This document shows, one piece after another, positions 17,377-25,734 of a stretch of DNA of 64,000 nt. The notes under the pieces were generated by a model. That model was not told the DNA's origin. It saw only the letters and a list, made by a program, of their open reading frames with translations, and searched no databases. The translations under genes and the position numbers were made by a program. Every line of letters starts with the position of its first letter. The stretch's first letter is position 1. Source of the stretch: RGIG3178 sp963674495 (GTDB lineage Bacteria; Bacillota; Clostridia; Christensenellales; QAND01); the NCBI GenBank assembly GCA_963674495.2, contig CAXXLG010000002.1, forward strand, positions 806,001 through 870,000, in the 5' to 3' direction.

Positions 17377-17388
17377 CTTTATACCTCG

Positions 17389-17958
17389 CTACGCTAGTGT
17401 ACGTGCGCAACTTGCCATCAGTTTTTCAGCCATAGATGCCATGTACTCGGGCGTTTCGGCCATGCCGTTGTCAAACCAGCGCCGAAGTAGAGCGATGCAC
17501 CCGAAGGCAATAAAGGTGAAGTAGTACTCGTAATGCTCCTGCTTTGTGCCATAAAACAAAATATTCCATTCGGCCTCATTTTGTGGGTAGCACATTTGCA
17601 GAATATTGCTTAAAAATGTGGTTTCCTTTGTGCGCAAGTAGGCGATGAAGATCTCGGAATTCGCTGCAGCGTATTTGAAGGCTTCAAGCAGCACTGGCAT
17701 CAGCGGTGCCTGCGCGAGCTGGCGATATTTTTCGATGATGCCGATGAATTCGTTAACAAGCTCCTTCTCAGTCTGTTCAAACAGATCGTAAATATCCTTG
17801 TAGTGCAGATAGAAGGTGCCCCTGTTGATGTCCGCAAGATCGGTTAGTTCGCTGACGGTGATGTCTTTAAGATCCTTTTCCATCAACAACTGTGTGAACG
17901 TTTTGCGAATCTGGGCTATGGTTTTTCGTATGCGTCGGTCACTTGTCGAAGTTTTCAT
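17389..17958 (-). CDS. TetR-family transcriptional regulator
   Basis: This 189-residue protein has an N-terminal TetR DNA-binding domain (about residues 10-57). The helix-turn-helix reads ITVSELTDLADINRGTFYLHY, trimmed here to the conserved core GTFYLHYKDIYDL. The C-terminal domain resembles the TetR_C_33/DhaS-type ligand domain. AAGGAG lies 8 nt upstream of the ATG. It is divergent from the MMPL exporter gene, with 141 nt between them, the usual arrangement for a repressor of its neighbour. The inducer is unknown. Confidence 0.9.
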   Translation of the reverse strand: MKTSTSDRRIRKTIAQIRKTFTQLLMEKDLKDITVSELTDLADINRGTFYLHYKDIYDLFEQTEKELVNEFIGIIEKYRQLAQAPLMPVLLEAFKYAAANSEIFIAYLRTKETTFLSNILQMCYPQNEAEWNILFYGTKQEHYEYYFTFIAFGCIALLRRWFDNGMAETPEYMASMAEKLMASCARTLA

Positions 17959-17990
17959 GTTTGTACTCCTTGTTGGACAGAAAAATCGGT

Positions 17991-18065
17991 GTATGTACGA
18001 TACTCAACACGCGATGAAGTTTTGATCATTGTAGTGCGAATTGGCTTTCATTATAATGTACATAC
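17991..18065. promoter_or_regulatory. MMPL promoter and possible TetR operator half-sites
   Basis: TTGTAG (18029-18034) and TATAAT (18052-18057) with 17 nt between form a sigma-A promoter reading toward the MMPL gene. An inverted pair GTATGTAC (17991-17998) and GTACATAC (18058-18065) flanks it; the second arm abuts the -10. These could be TetR operator sites, which is inference. Confidence 0.5.
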
Positions 18066-18099
18066 GACCTAAAATCAACACAATGTTCAATAAGGGGCG

Positions 18100-20172
18100 G
18101 TGGATAACCTGAAAAAACTGGCTGAATCCATATTAAGGCATAGGAAAATTGTTCTGATCGTGTTTGCGATTGTTGGGGCCCTATGCATCGTGGCGATGAA
18201 CCTAGTAAACATAAACTTTAACATGTCCGATTATTTGCCGGATGACGCGCCTTCAACCGTTGCCTTGCAGACGATGGAAGAGAACTTTGATGAAAGCTTA
18301 CCGAATCTTTCAATCTATATCCTAAATATTAGCATTCCCGAGGCGCTTGGTTTCAAGGATGCAATCGCACAGTCCCCGGGCGTAGAGAGCGTATTGTGGT
18401 TGGACGACGTGGTGGATACATATACGCCGCTAGAAACGCTGGATCAGGACATGGTGGAAGCATGGTATAAAGATAGCGGCGCCCTATTTTCCGTTTCCGT
18501 TGATACCGACAACGTGGAGGAGCATATCGACGCACTTAAGGAGTTGGTCGGCGACCGAGGCGTTATGGCCGGGAACGCCTACAATCTGGCATTGGCGCAG
18601 AACACCACATCGCAAGAAATCCCTAAGATTGTTTTGTTTTTATTGCCGTTGGTCATCCTCATATTGCTGCTGTCCACCGATTCTTGGTTTGAACCGGTAC
18701 TGTTCTTGTTGACCATCGGCATGGCAATTTTAATCAACGAGGGAACGAACATAATCTTAGGGCAAGTATCTTTTGTCACGAGATCGTCCAGCGCCGTTTT
18801 GCAGCTGGCGGTATCCATGGACTATGCCGTATTTTTACTACATCGTTTCGCCCGCTTCCGAAGAGAGGGACTGGACACACCAAAAGCCATGTCAAAGGCT
18901 ATGGCCGTTTCATTCTCCTCCATCGCGGCCAGTGCCATGACCACGGTCATCGGTTTTCTCGTATTGGTGTTGATGCGCTTTCAGATAGGGCCGGATATGG
19001 GTGTTGTGTTGGCGAAAGGTATTGTCATCAGCTTCTTATGTGTGATGGTGTTATTGCCTGTTCTATCCACGGTATTTGTGAAATTGCTGGATCGTACCAG
19101 CCACCGACATCTACTGCCTTCGTTTGAAAAGTTCGGCAAGTTTGTCATGCGCATTTGCATACCACTGTCACTGGTGGTGCTGGCATTAATCGTGCCTGCC
19201 TTCCTCGGACAGAAAAACAACCACTTCATCTACGGTTCATCCGGGATGTACGCAGCCGAATCACAAGCTGCAAAGGATATGAACGCGATCAATGCCGTAT
19301 TTGGGCAGTCCGTTCAGATGGTGTTGCTTGTGCCGCAAGGGGATATCGTACGCGAAGCGCAACTGAGTGAAGCGCTCGAAGGTATGGATCATGTCACTTC
19401 CGTTATTTCCTATACAAATATGGTGGGCGTCCAGATACCGGAAGGATTTCTATCCGAGGATGATCTTTCGCAGTTCCGCGGAGGTGAATACTGTAGATTA
19501 ATCGTATATGTGAGCACTTCGGATGAAGGGACCCAGGCCTTCTCGGTTGTGGAGCAGGTGCGAAATGTAGCCCAAGCATACTATCCGGACGTCTATCATC
19601 TGGTGGGACAAAGCGTTGTCAACTACGACCTGAAGGCCACGATCGTCAGCGACAACCGGGTGGTGACCATCGCTGTGATTGTAGCGATCGCGCTTGTACT
19701 TCTGCTGACGTTCCGCTCCTTTTCAATCCCAATTATTCTTTTGCTGGTCATTGAAGGCGCCACGTGGATTAACTTGAGCATCCCGTATTTTACGGGCAGC
19801 ACGCTCAACTACCTCGGATATCAGATCATCAGTTCCGTACAGTTGGGCGCCACCGTGGATTATGGCATCCTGTTCATGCATCAATACATGGTCAACCGAA
19901 AATCAATGGCAAAACGTTTGGCCGTACAACAAACCATTACGGACACGGCGGCGTCCATACTGACACCCGCAAGCATACTTACCATCGCGGGGCTGATGCT
20001 GGGATTTGTGTCCAGCAACGGAATCATCAGCCAACTGGGTCTGGTGCTGGGTCGCGGCGGAGCATTGTCCGCGCTAATGGTGCTGCTCATGCTGCCTGGA
20101 TTACTGCTGTTGCTTGACGGGATCGTCCAACGCACGACACGCACCACATCCCAAAAGGAGATAAGATCATGA
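18100..20172 (+). CDS. MMPL/RND-family transporter
   Basis: This 690-residue protein has about 12 membrane helices in two halves: one helix, a large outer loop, and five or six helices, repeated. The outer loop opens with DYLPDDAPS, typical of the MMPL family (YdfJ/YdgH type). The helix pair with SMDYAVFLLHRFAR in half one and ATVDYGILFMHQYM in half two carries the conserved Asp of the proton-relay region. Family members export lipids or hydrophobic compounds using the proton gradient. The start is GTG 18100, with AAGGGG close by, so the start is less certain. The stop overlaps a mini-ORF by ATGA. Confidence 0.9.
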   Translation: MDNLKKLAESILRHRKIVLIVFAIVGALCIVAMNLVNINFNMSDYLPDDAPSTVALQTMEENFDESLPNLSIYILNISIPEALGFKDAIAQSPGVESVLWLDDVVDTYTPLETLDQDMVEAWYKDSGALFSVSVDTDNVEEHIDALKELVGDRGVMAGNAYNLALAQNTTSQEIPKIVLFLLPLVILILLLSTDSWFEPVLFLLTIGMAILINEGTNIILGQVSFVTRSSSAVLQLAVSMDYAVFLLHRFARFRREGLDTPKAMSKAMAVSFSSIAASAMTTVIGFLVLVLMRFQIGPDMGVVLAKGIVISFLCVMVLLPVLSTVFVKLLDRTSHRHLLPSFEKFGKFVMRICIPLSLVVLALIVPAFLGQKNNHFIYGSSGMYAAESQAAKDMNAINAVFGQSVQMVLLVPQGDIVREAQLSEALEGMDHVTSVISYTNMVGVQIPEGFLSEDDLSQFRGGEYCRLIVYVSTSDEGTQAFSVVEQVRNVAQAYYPDVYHLVGQSVVNYDLKATIVSDNRVVTIAVIVAIALVLLLTFRSFSIPIILLLVIEGATWINLSIPYFTGSTLNYLGYQIISSVQLGATVDYGILFMHQYMVNRKSMAKRLAVQQTITDTAASILTPASILTIAGLMLGFVSSNGIISQLGLVLGRGGALSALMVLLMLPGLLLLLDGIVQRTTRTTSQKEIRS

Positions 20173-20192
20173 AAAAGGAGATAAAATCATGA
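20153..20192 (+). repeat. 20-bp tandem duplication of an RBS and start codon, creating a 7-codon mini-ORF
   Basis: Bases 20153-20172 and 20173-20192 are identical at 19 of 20 positions: AAAAGGAGATAA, then G or A, then ATCATGA. The first copy provides the MMPL stop and an ATG at 20169. That ATG opens MKKEIKS, which ends TGA at 20190-20192, overlapping the real ATG at 20189. The result is two successive ATGA overlaps. Confidence 0.9.
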
Positions 20193-22072
20193 AACGGTTT
20201 GTTAGCAAAACGTTGGCGGTTCTGTTTGGCAGCCTGTTGCTTGTCGTGGCACCCGTCAACACAGTGGCGGATAGCACGGTGCAGCCAAATAAGGAGGAAG
20301 TGGTATACGTAAAACTGTTGACGGATGGTTCCGTTGACGCCGGTTATATCGTCAACGGTTTCGAAGTAGAACAGCCCGCGTCATTTATGGATTATGGGGA
20401 TTATCAATCTGTGCATAACCTGTCCACGCTGGATCCGCTCACCGTAGTTGGAGATGCGGTGAATATCAACGCATCTCAAGGTGCGTTCTATTACCAGGGA
20501 GATCTTAAATCGACGCAGTTGCCCTGGACCATTGCCATTGGCTACCGGCTAAATGGAAGACCGGTCACGCCGCAGCAGACCGTAGGTGCGTCCGGGCATT
20601 TAAAGATCGTGCTTGATATCAGCGACAACCCAAGCGTCGATCCGGGGTTTGCCGAGAACTATGCTTTGCAGATTGAGATGACATTGGATACGCAAAAATG
20701 CACGGACATTGCGGTGAGCGGCGCTACGATTGCAACGAGCGGGCAGGACAAAGTGATAAACTTCATCCGCATGCCGGGAGGCGGTGCATCAACGCAATAC
20801 AGCGTAAGCATGACGGTTAGCGATTTTGAAATGGACGGCATACGAATTGTGGGCATTCCTTTCAACATCAGTGTGGATATGCCGGATACGGATGAATTGA
20901 CACGCGATCTGCGGTTGCTCCAAGATGGTATCGGTGATGTTAACGGTGGTGCAAGGGGTCTGGCAACCGGAACGGACCAACTCGAGGACGGTTATGATCA
21001 GTTCCACGCGGGTCTTGTGGGTATGCAGACCGCGCTGAGTGATATCAACGCGGGATTGAAACAGATGGTCGGCGGCAACGCCGATCTTCAGGGCGGCTTG
21101 GATCAGATCGAACAGGCACTGATGGCGATACAAAGCAGCTTGGACGAATACGATCTGTCAGCTGTCGATATGGGCGAACTGATTGCCGGATCAGCGGCCG
21201 TCCTTGAAGGCATTAACCAGTTATCTGCCGGTCTTGGTGAATTGCAGCAAAGCTTTGATACGGCGGACCAGGAAATATATGAGCAGAGCGCGCACGCCTA
21301 TGAAGGATTGCAGCAGGCCAATGAGGGAACCATCTTGATTTTAAGCCAGCAGATCGAAGTGTTGATGGCGGATCCGCAGGGCAATGCCGATCAGATCGAA
21401 CAGCTCACCATGGCCGTAGCGTTGCTTGGCGCAAACAACGAACTGATTACGGGTTTAAAAACCGGCATCAATGGCGACGGTACCCCGGAGAATCCCGGCC
21501 TTGCCTATGCGGCGGGTGTACTATCCGCCCAATACCAGCAAATGGATCAGGCTATTGAAGAACTCCCGGCTGTGTTTGAGGAGATGGCGGACGGGATGGC
21601 ACAGCTCAAAGCGGGTATAGACCAGTTGGTTCCCAATTTTTCCTCTCTTAAGAGTGGTTTGAGCGAATACCTGTCCGGGACGCTGTCCATCCAGCTGGGG
21701 TTCAATGATCTTTGCAATGCTTTCGGTGATGTGGTTGCGGGCAGCAACGATCTTAAAATTAACATTACGATGTTGCGCCAAGCCATGCGGGAACTCGCAG
21801 ACGGAACCGGCGAACTCTATGATGAAACGCGGGATATGGATACGCAGATGAAGGCGCGGATCGATGAAATGCTGTTGAAATACACGTCTGGCAACTTTGA
21901 AGTTATATCATTTGCATCGACAAAGAACACGAACGTCGTTTCGGTGCAGTTCGTAATGATGACGGATGCGATCAAAAAGCAGGAGGCGGAAGCCGCACCG
22001 CCGGCTGAGTCGGTTGAACGGACGCTTTGGCAGCGGTTTCTTGCCCTGTTCGGATGGTCGGATGAACCGTAA
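20189..22072 (+). CDS. Secreted coiled-coil partner protein of the MMPL exporter
   Basis: This 627-residue protein has a Sec signal peptide (about residues 1-28) and a beta-rich N-terminal domain (about 30-240). A long helical region follows with heptad-like LxxG repeats, such as LATGTDQLEDGYDQFHAGL, like those of YhgE/Pip-type proteins. The C-terminus ends in a Trp-rich amphipathic segment, with no clear membrane anchor. Genes of this kind are often next to MMPL exporters in Firmicutes, so a periplasm-like adaptor or substrate-handling role is inferred. It is translationally coupled to the exporter through the duplicated RBS. A strong terminator follows. Confidence 0.75.
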   Translation: MKRFVSKTLAVLFGSLLLVVAPVNTVADSTVQPNKEEVVYVKLLTDGSVDAGYIVNGFEVEQPASFMDYGDYQSVHNLSTLDPLTVVGDAVNINASQGAFYYQGDLKSTQLPWTIAIGYRLNGRPVTPQQTVGASGHLKIVLDISDNPSVDPGFAENYALQIEMTLDTQKCTDIAVSGATIATSGQDKVINFIRMPGGGASTQYSVSMTVSDFEMDGIRIVGIPFNISVDMPDTDELTRDLRLLQDGIGDVNGGARGLATGTDQLEDGYDQFHAGLVGMQTALSDINAGLKQMVGGNADLQGGLDQIEQALMAIQSSLDEYDLSAVDMGELIAGSAAVLEGINQLSAGLGELQQSFDTADQEIYEQSAHAYEGLQQANEGTILILSQQIEVLMADPQGNADQIEQLTMAVALLGANNELITGLKTGINGDGTPENPGLAYAAGVLSAQYQQMDQAIEELPAVFEEMADGMAQLKAGIDQLVPNFSSLKSGLSEYLSGTLSIQLGFNDLCNAFGDVVAGSNDLKINITMLRQAMRELADGTGELYDETRDMDTQMKARIDEMLLKYTSGNFEVISFASTKNTNVVSVQFVMMTDAIKKQEAEAAPPAESVERTLWQRFLALFGWSDEP

Positions 22073-22510
22073 TTGGGTGCTTGCGCCGAGCAGGCAAACA
22101 AACGTCATTTCCGTGTCGACTGTATTCGAGGGGAAAGGTCGGTTGCTCACATGAACGGATCGGGAACCGGCATAAGATGATTCCATATATACCCCGGCTT
22201 GTTTGAAAAGGGGATAAAAAAGCCATGGGCATTGTGCCCGTGGCTTTTTTTGTTTTTTGATGGAGCACGTTACCGTTTGATCAGATATAGGTGGTTTGTG
22301 GCAATATAAATGCAATTCGATGTTTTATGCGGCAAAGAAATGATTACGCATCCTTAAGCTTTGTACAAACGCCGATGCCAAAGGCTGTTTCTGCAATTTA
22401 ACCGGTTGAAAATGGCAATAGTGGGAATCCTATGTGGGTAAAATTCATTCATGTTGAGGGCGTTGCCAGCATATGAATTACATAACAAATTGTATTGAGG
22501 GATGGCGTAG
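22073..22510. other. Intergenic region after the TetR/MMPL module
   Basis: Apart from the terminator at 22217-22250 I see no gene. The stretch 22260-22495 is AT-rich and probably carries the promoter of the GH16 operon, but no convincing -35/-10 pair stands out. Confidence 0.5.
22217..22250 (+). terminator. Rho-independent terminator
   Basis: AAAAAGCCATGGGC (22217-22230) pairs with GCCCGTGGCTTTTT (22236-22249) around a 5-nt loop, followed by a T-run. Confidence 0.9.
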
Positions 22511-23395
22511 ATGAGAAGAGGTATATTGATCGTTGTTGGGCTATGCATTGCTGCCGGCTTCTCGTTTTATATACTCGACATTAAGCCGCAGGTTGCGGTC
22601 GTATATCCCGATGATGGCATACAAACAGGGAATATGGATACAACATACCTTGCCAAAGAAACACAAAGCACACCGGCCCCGGCATCCATTGTGCCTACGT
22701 ACACAACGGTGGATAAGGATATCAATACCATTGCGGGCAAGGGCTGGGGAATCGTCTGGTCGGACGATTTCAACGGACCGTACCTAGATTTAGAGAGATG
22801 GACGGAGGTGGATCGTAAAGACAACTACAACAATGAGCTTCAGTACTATACGCCGGCCAATTCATATATAAAGGGCGGCTGCCTGTATCTGACGGCAAAA
22901 AAGGAGAAGAAGGAAGGCAAAGCATATACATCAGCGATGGTACAGACCATGTACAAATGCTCTTTTTGCTACGGGAGGATTGAAGCGCGGATGAAGATGC
23001 CTTTGGGAACAGGGATTTTTCCCGCCTTCTGGCTCATTACCTATGAAGGGAAAAACGAGATCGACATAATGGAGATGATCGGCAACGAACCCAATATTTT
23101 CTATGGCGTAGTGCACTATACAAAGGATGGGCAATGGCAAAAGGATTTAGACATGATGGAAATTAAAAGCCCAGAATCGTTCCATGTCTATGCCCTTGAA
23201 TGGGAACCCGAAGAGGTTAGGTGGTATGTTGACGACGAGCTGTTTTTTCGCACCAAACAGGGTATCCCCACGCAGGATATGTACATTATCTTTACGCTGG
23301 CCGTCGGCGGTGATTGGCCGGGAACGCCGACCAACAATACGCAGTTTCCATGCAGTTTAATCATTGATTATGTGAGGCTATATCAACAAAAGTGA
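22511..23395 (+). CDS. Glycoside hydrolase family 16 protein, membrane-anchored or secreted
   Basis: This 294-residue protein has an N-terminal hydrophobic segment (about 5-24) and a GH16 beta-jelly-roll domain (about 75-292). The catalytic motif NEIDIME near residues 181-188 supplies the nucleophile and acid/base glutamates of the ExDxxE pattern. WSDDFNGPYLDLERW is the usual GH16 opening. GH16 enzymes cut beta-1,3/1,4-glucans, galactans and related polymers outside the cell. It is followed after 15 nt by a processive-type glycosyltransferase and then a polysaccharide deacetylase, suggesting a matched surface-polymer system. The substrate cannot be read from sequence. Confidence 0.9.
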   Translation: MRRGILIVVGLCIAAGFSFYILDIKPQVAVVYPDDGIQTGNMDTTYLAKETQSTPAPASIVPTYTTVDKDINTIAGKGWGIVWSDDFNGPYLDLERWTEVDRKDNYNNELQYYTPANSYIKGGCLYLTAKKEKKEGKAYTSAMVQTMYKCSFCYGRIEARMKMPLGTGIFPAFWLITYEGKNEIDIMEMIGNEPNIFYGVVHYTKDGQWQKDLDMMEIKSPESFHVYALEWEPEEVRWYVDDELFFRTKQGIPTQDMYIIFTLAVGGDWPGTPTNNTQFPCSLIIDYVRLYQQK

Positions 23396-23410
23396 ACGGG
23401 AGTAAAAACC

Positions 23411-24748
23411 ATGGCAATCTTTGAACTTTTTATTTTTTTCAGTACGATATTGCCGATGTTTCATCTGATCAACGCGCTGCTGAGCAGAAAACAACAAATC
23501 AAGTGCACGACGGATCAACAAAAGGCATTTACACTGCTTGTCCCATGCTTTAATGAAGAAGATACCGTTGGCGTTTCCATCGACGGATTGCTTGGTATGG
23601 ACTATCAAAACTTTGAAGCGATATACATCAATGACGGGTCAACAGATGGTACGTTTCGTATGCTGTTTGAACGGTTGGACCTTGAGGAACTGCCGCGGAT
23701 CGAGGCGTGTCCCGAAATAGTCAGGGCGGTTTACCGGTCCCTGAAATACGATAATTTTACCGTGATCGATAAACAAAACGGTGGCAAGAGCGATGCGCTC
23801 AACACCGGTATCCTGTACGCCAAATCCGATTTGGTGGTAACGCTGGATGCGGACAGCGTGTTGAAAAAAGATGCGCTGCAACGCATGAACAGCGCATTTG
23901 AGGATGAATCGGTGGCGGCTGCGGGCGGCGCCATCCACATCATGCAGGGGTATGATCTGTCCTATCGGCAAACACGCGATGCCGAAAAATCGGATATGCT
24001 GATCTCACTGCAGATCCTTGAGTACCTCAAGGGTTTTTACATCTACAAGATGTCGTTGTCCAAACAGCGGGCGCTGACTATCATCTCCGGCGCATTCGGA
24101 GTATTCAAAAAAGATATCCTGATACAGGCGGGCGGGTTTCGCAAATCGTTGGGCGAGGACATTGACATCACGATGCGCATACAGCGGATGATATACCATA
24201 CCGGTCAAAAGATTCTGTATCTACCCGAAGCTTTGTGCTATACCCAGTGCCCGGAAAGCTGGCGCGATCTGAGGCGTCAGCGTATGCGTTGGCAAAAGGG
24301 GTTCATTGATTGCGCCGTGCATCAAATGAGATTTTTGCTCAAAACATTTTTGCTCAGGAGCGTGAGCTTTCATTTCTTTGTGGAGGCGTTGCTTGTGGGC
24401 ATCTGTTCCTGCCTGTTTACCATCCTTACTTATATCTTCGTGGTTGCCATGGCCTTTGAAAACGGGCAGTTGACGTACATGTTCTTACTATACTATGGCT
24501 TTTGCCTTGTTTTTCACCTCATCTATGCCATATGCGCAATCACAATCTCCGCACAGTACAACCGATATCCCAAAACCATCGTCAGAAGGATGGGAATGGC
24601 CATACTGTGGGATGTGCTTATTTATCGATATTTTGGGCTTCTGATGTATCTGTGCGGCACCGTCTCCTATTTTTGGAGCAGGAGCGGACACGATTGCTGG
24701 GATAAATGTGCGCGTCAGAAGGAAGCGTATTTTGCGCTGGAATTGTAG
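23411..24748 (+). CDS. Membrane glycosyltransferase family 2 (PgaC/IcaA-like)
   Basis: This 445-residue protein has one N-terminal helix, a GT2 catalytic domain (about 35-280) and three or four C-terminal helices. The processive GT2 signatures are visible: PCFNEED, INDGSTDGT, LDADS (DxD), GEDID, and QRMRWQKG (the QxxRW acceptor motif). Such enzymes polymerise and extrude polysaccharides such as poly-N-acetylglucosamine, hyaluronan or glucan across the membrane. Adjacency to a NodB-type deacetylase favours an N-acetylated polymer, as in the ica/pga systems. No PgaD- or IcaD-like small partner is seen. Confidence 0.9.
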   Translation: MAIFELFIFFSTILPMFHLINALLSRKQQIKCTTDQQKAFTLLVPCFNEEDTVGVSIDGLLGMDYQNFEAIYINDGSTDGTFRMLFERLDLEELPRIEACPEIVRAVYRSLKYDNFTVIDKQNGGKSDALNTGILYAKSDLVVTLDADSVLKKDALQRMNSAFEDESVAAAGGAIHIMQGYDLSYRQTRDAEKSDMLISLQILEYLKGFYIYKMSLSKQRALTIISGAFGVFKKDILIQAGGFRKSLGEDIDITMRIQRMIYHTGQKILYLPEALCYTQCPESWRDLRRQRMRWQKGFIDCAVHQMRFLLKTFLLRSVSFHFFVEALLVGICSCLFTILTYIFVVAMAFENGQLTYMFLLYYGFCLVFHLIYAICAITISAQYNRYPKTIVRRMGMAILWDVLIYRYFGLLMYLCGTVSYFWSRSGHDCWDKCARQKEAYFALEL

Positions 24749-24759
24749 GGGACGGCACC

Positions 24760-25605
24760 ATGGAACGACCGTTGCTGAAATTATATCTCGTTATATCTTT
24801 GGCTTTGGCGCTGACCATAGTGTTGGTGCCAGGCATTGTCACACGAACATCCGGTTGGATGACCCAAGCCGTAACACGGGCCAAATTGATTGCCTATCAA
24901 TGCTATGCCGATCCGTCCATCAAAATGGATGGGCAAAATAAGGGAAAAGCGATCATCATCATGGACGACGGATGGGAAACGCAGTTCACTGGTGGATATA
25001 GAATCCTCGAACAGTACGGTTTTCGCGGTTGCATTGCCGTTGTACCCGCTGCCGTAGGTACGCCTGAATATTTGAACTACGAGCAACTGGCACAGCTGTA
25101 TACACACGGCTGGGATTTGCTCAACCATACCTACAACCATGCCAATCTCAGTAAGCTGTCTGAGGCCGGGCAGATAGAGCAGGTCAACCGGGCACGGGAT
25201 TGGCTAAAGAAACACGGGTTGGACAGGGGTAGCAATATCGTGGTATATCCGCAAGGGGAACACACCCAAGCGCTGGTGCGGACACTTGAAGCCGAAGGCT
25301 ATATTGCAGCGCGCAGTCTCAGAAGCCTTTGGAGCGCACCGGCGGGCGGTACGCTGGAAGATGTGGAGATTTGCACCGTACTCAGCACCATGCCCTTTAC
25401 AAGGGTGAAAGAGGCGATTGACAAGGCCATCCGCAACAAGAGCGCCGTGATACTGATGCTTCACAAGATCGAACCCGTAACCGACGATTCCCAGATGCAG
25501 GTCGAGGAACAGTATTTACAAAACATCGCTGGCTATCTGTCCAACAACAAAGAACAAATAAACGTTATGACCCTGACCGAATATTTATCGTTGCAAACCG
25601 AGTAG
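24760..25605 (+). CDS. Polysaccharide deacetylase (NodB-like), membrane-anchored
   Basis: This protein of about 281 residues has an N-terminal helix (about 8-28) and a NodB/CE4 domain. The metal and catalytic motifs are readable: MDDGWETQF (motif 1, Asp-Asp), HTYNHANL (motif 2, HxxxH) and YPQGEHTQ (motif 3, slightly divergent from YPYG). CE4 enzymes remove N- or O-acetyl groups from polymers such as PNAG, chitin or peptidoglycan. A longer frame starts at 24706 inside the GT2 gene, but ATG 24760 opens the membrane anchor and follows the GT2 stop by 11 nt. The RBS is weak, so coupled translation is likely. Confidence 0.88.
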   Translation: MERPLLKLYLVISLALALTIVLVPGIVTRTSGWMTQAVTRAKLIAYQCYADPSIKMDGQNKGKAIIIMDDGWETQFTGGYRILEQYGFRGCIAVVPAAVGTPEYLNYEQLAQLYTHGWDLLNHTYNHANLSKLSEAGQIEQVNRARDWLKKHGLDRGSNIVVYPQGEHTQALVRTLEAEGYIAARSLRSLWSAPAGGTLEDVEICTVLSTMPFTRVKEAIDKAIRNKSAVILMLHKIEPVTDDSQMQVEEQYLQNIAGYLSNNKEQINVMTLTEYLSLQTE

Positions 25606-25621
25606 CATGTGCATTTGATAG

Positions 25622-25653
25622 AAAAACGGTGCGGCTTTTGCCGCACCGTTTTT
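25622..25653. terminator. Bidirectional terminator between the polysaccharide operon and aor1
   Basis: AAAAACGGTGCGGC (25622-25635) and GCCGCACCGTTTTT (25640-25653) form a 14-bp stem with a TTTT loop. T-runs occur on both strands. Confidence 0.92.
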
Positions 25654-25734
25654 TATTGTATAGTATTGAGCGACGAAATATTGCAATCACTCTTAGGCGG
25701 TACTGTGCTGTTCCGTTCAATCGTAAACGGCAGC

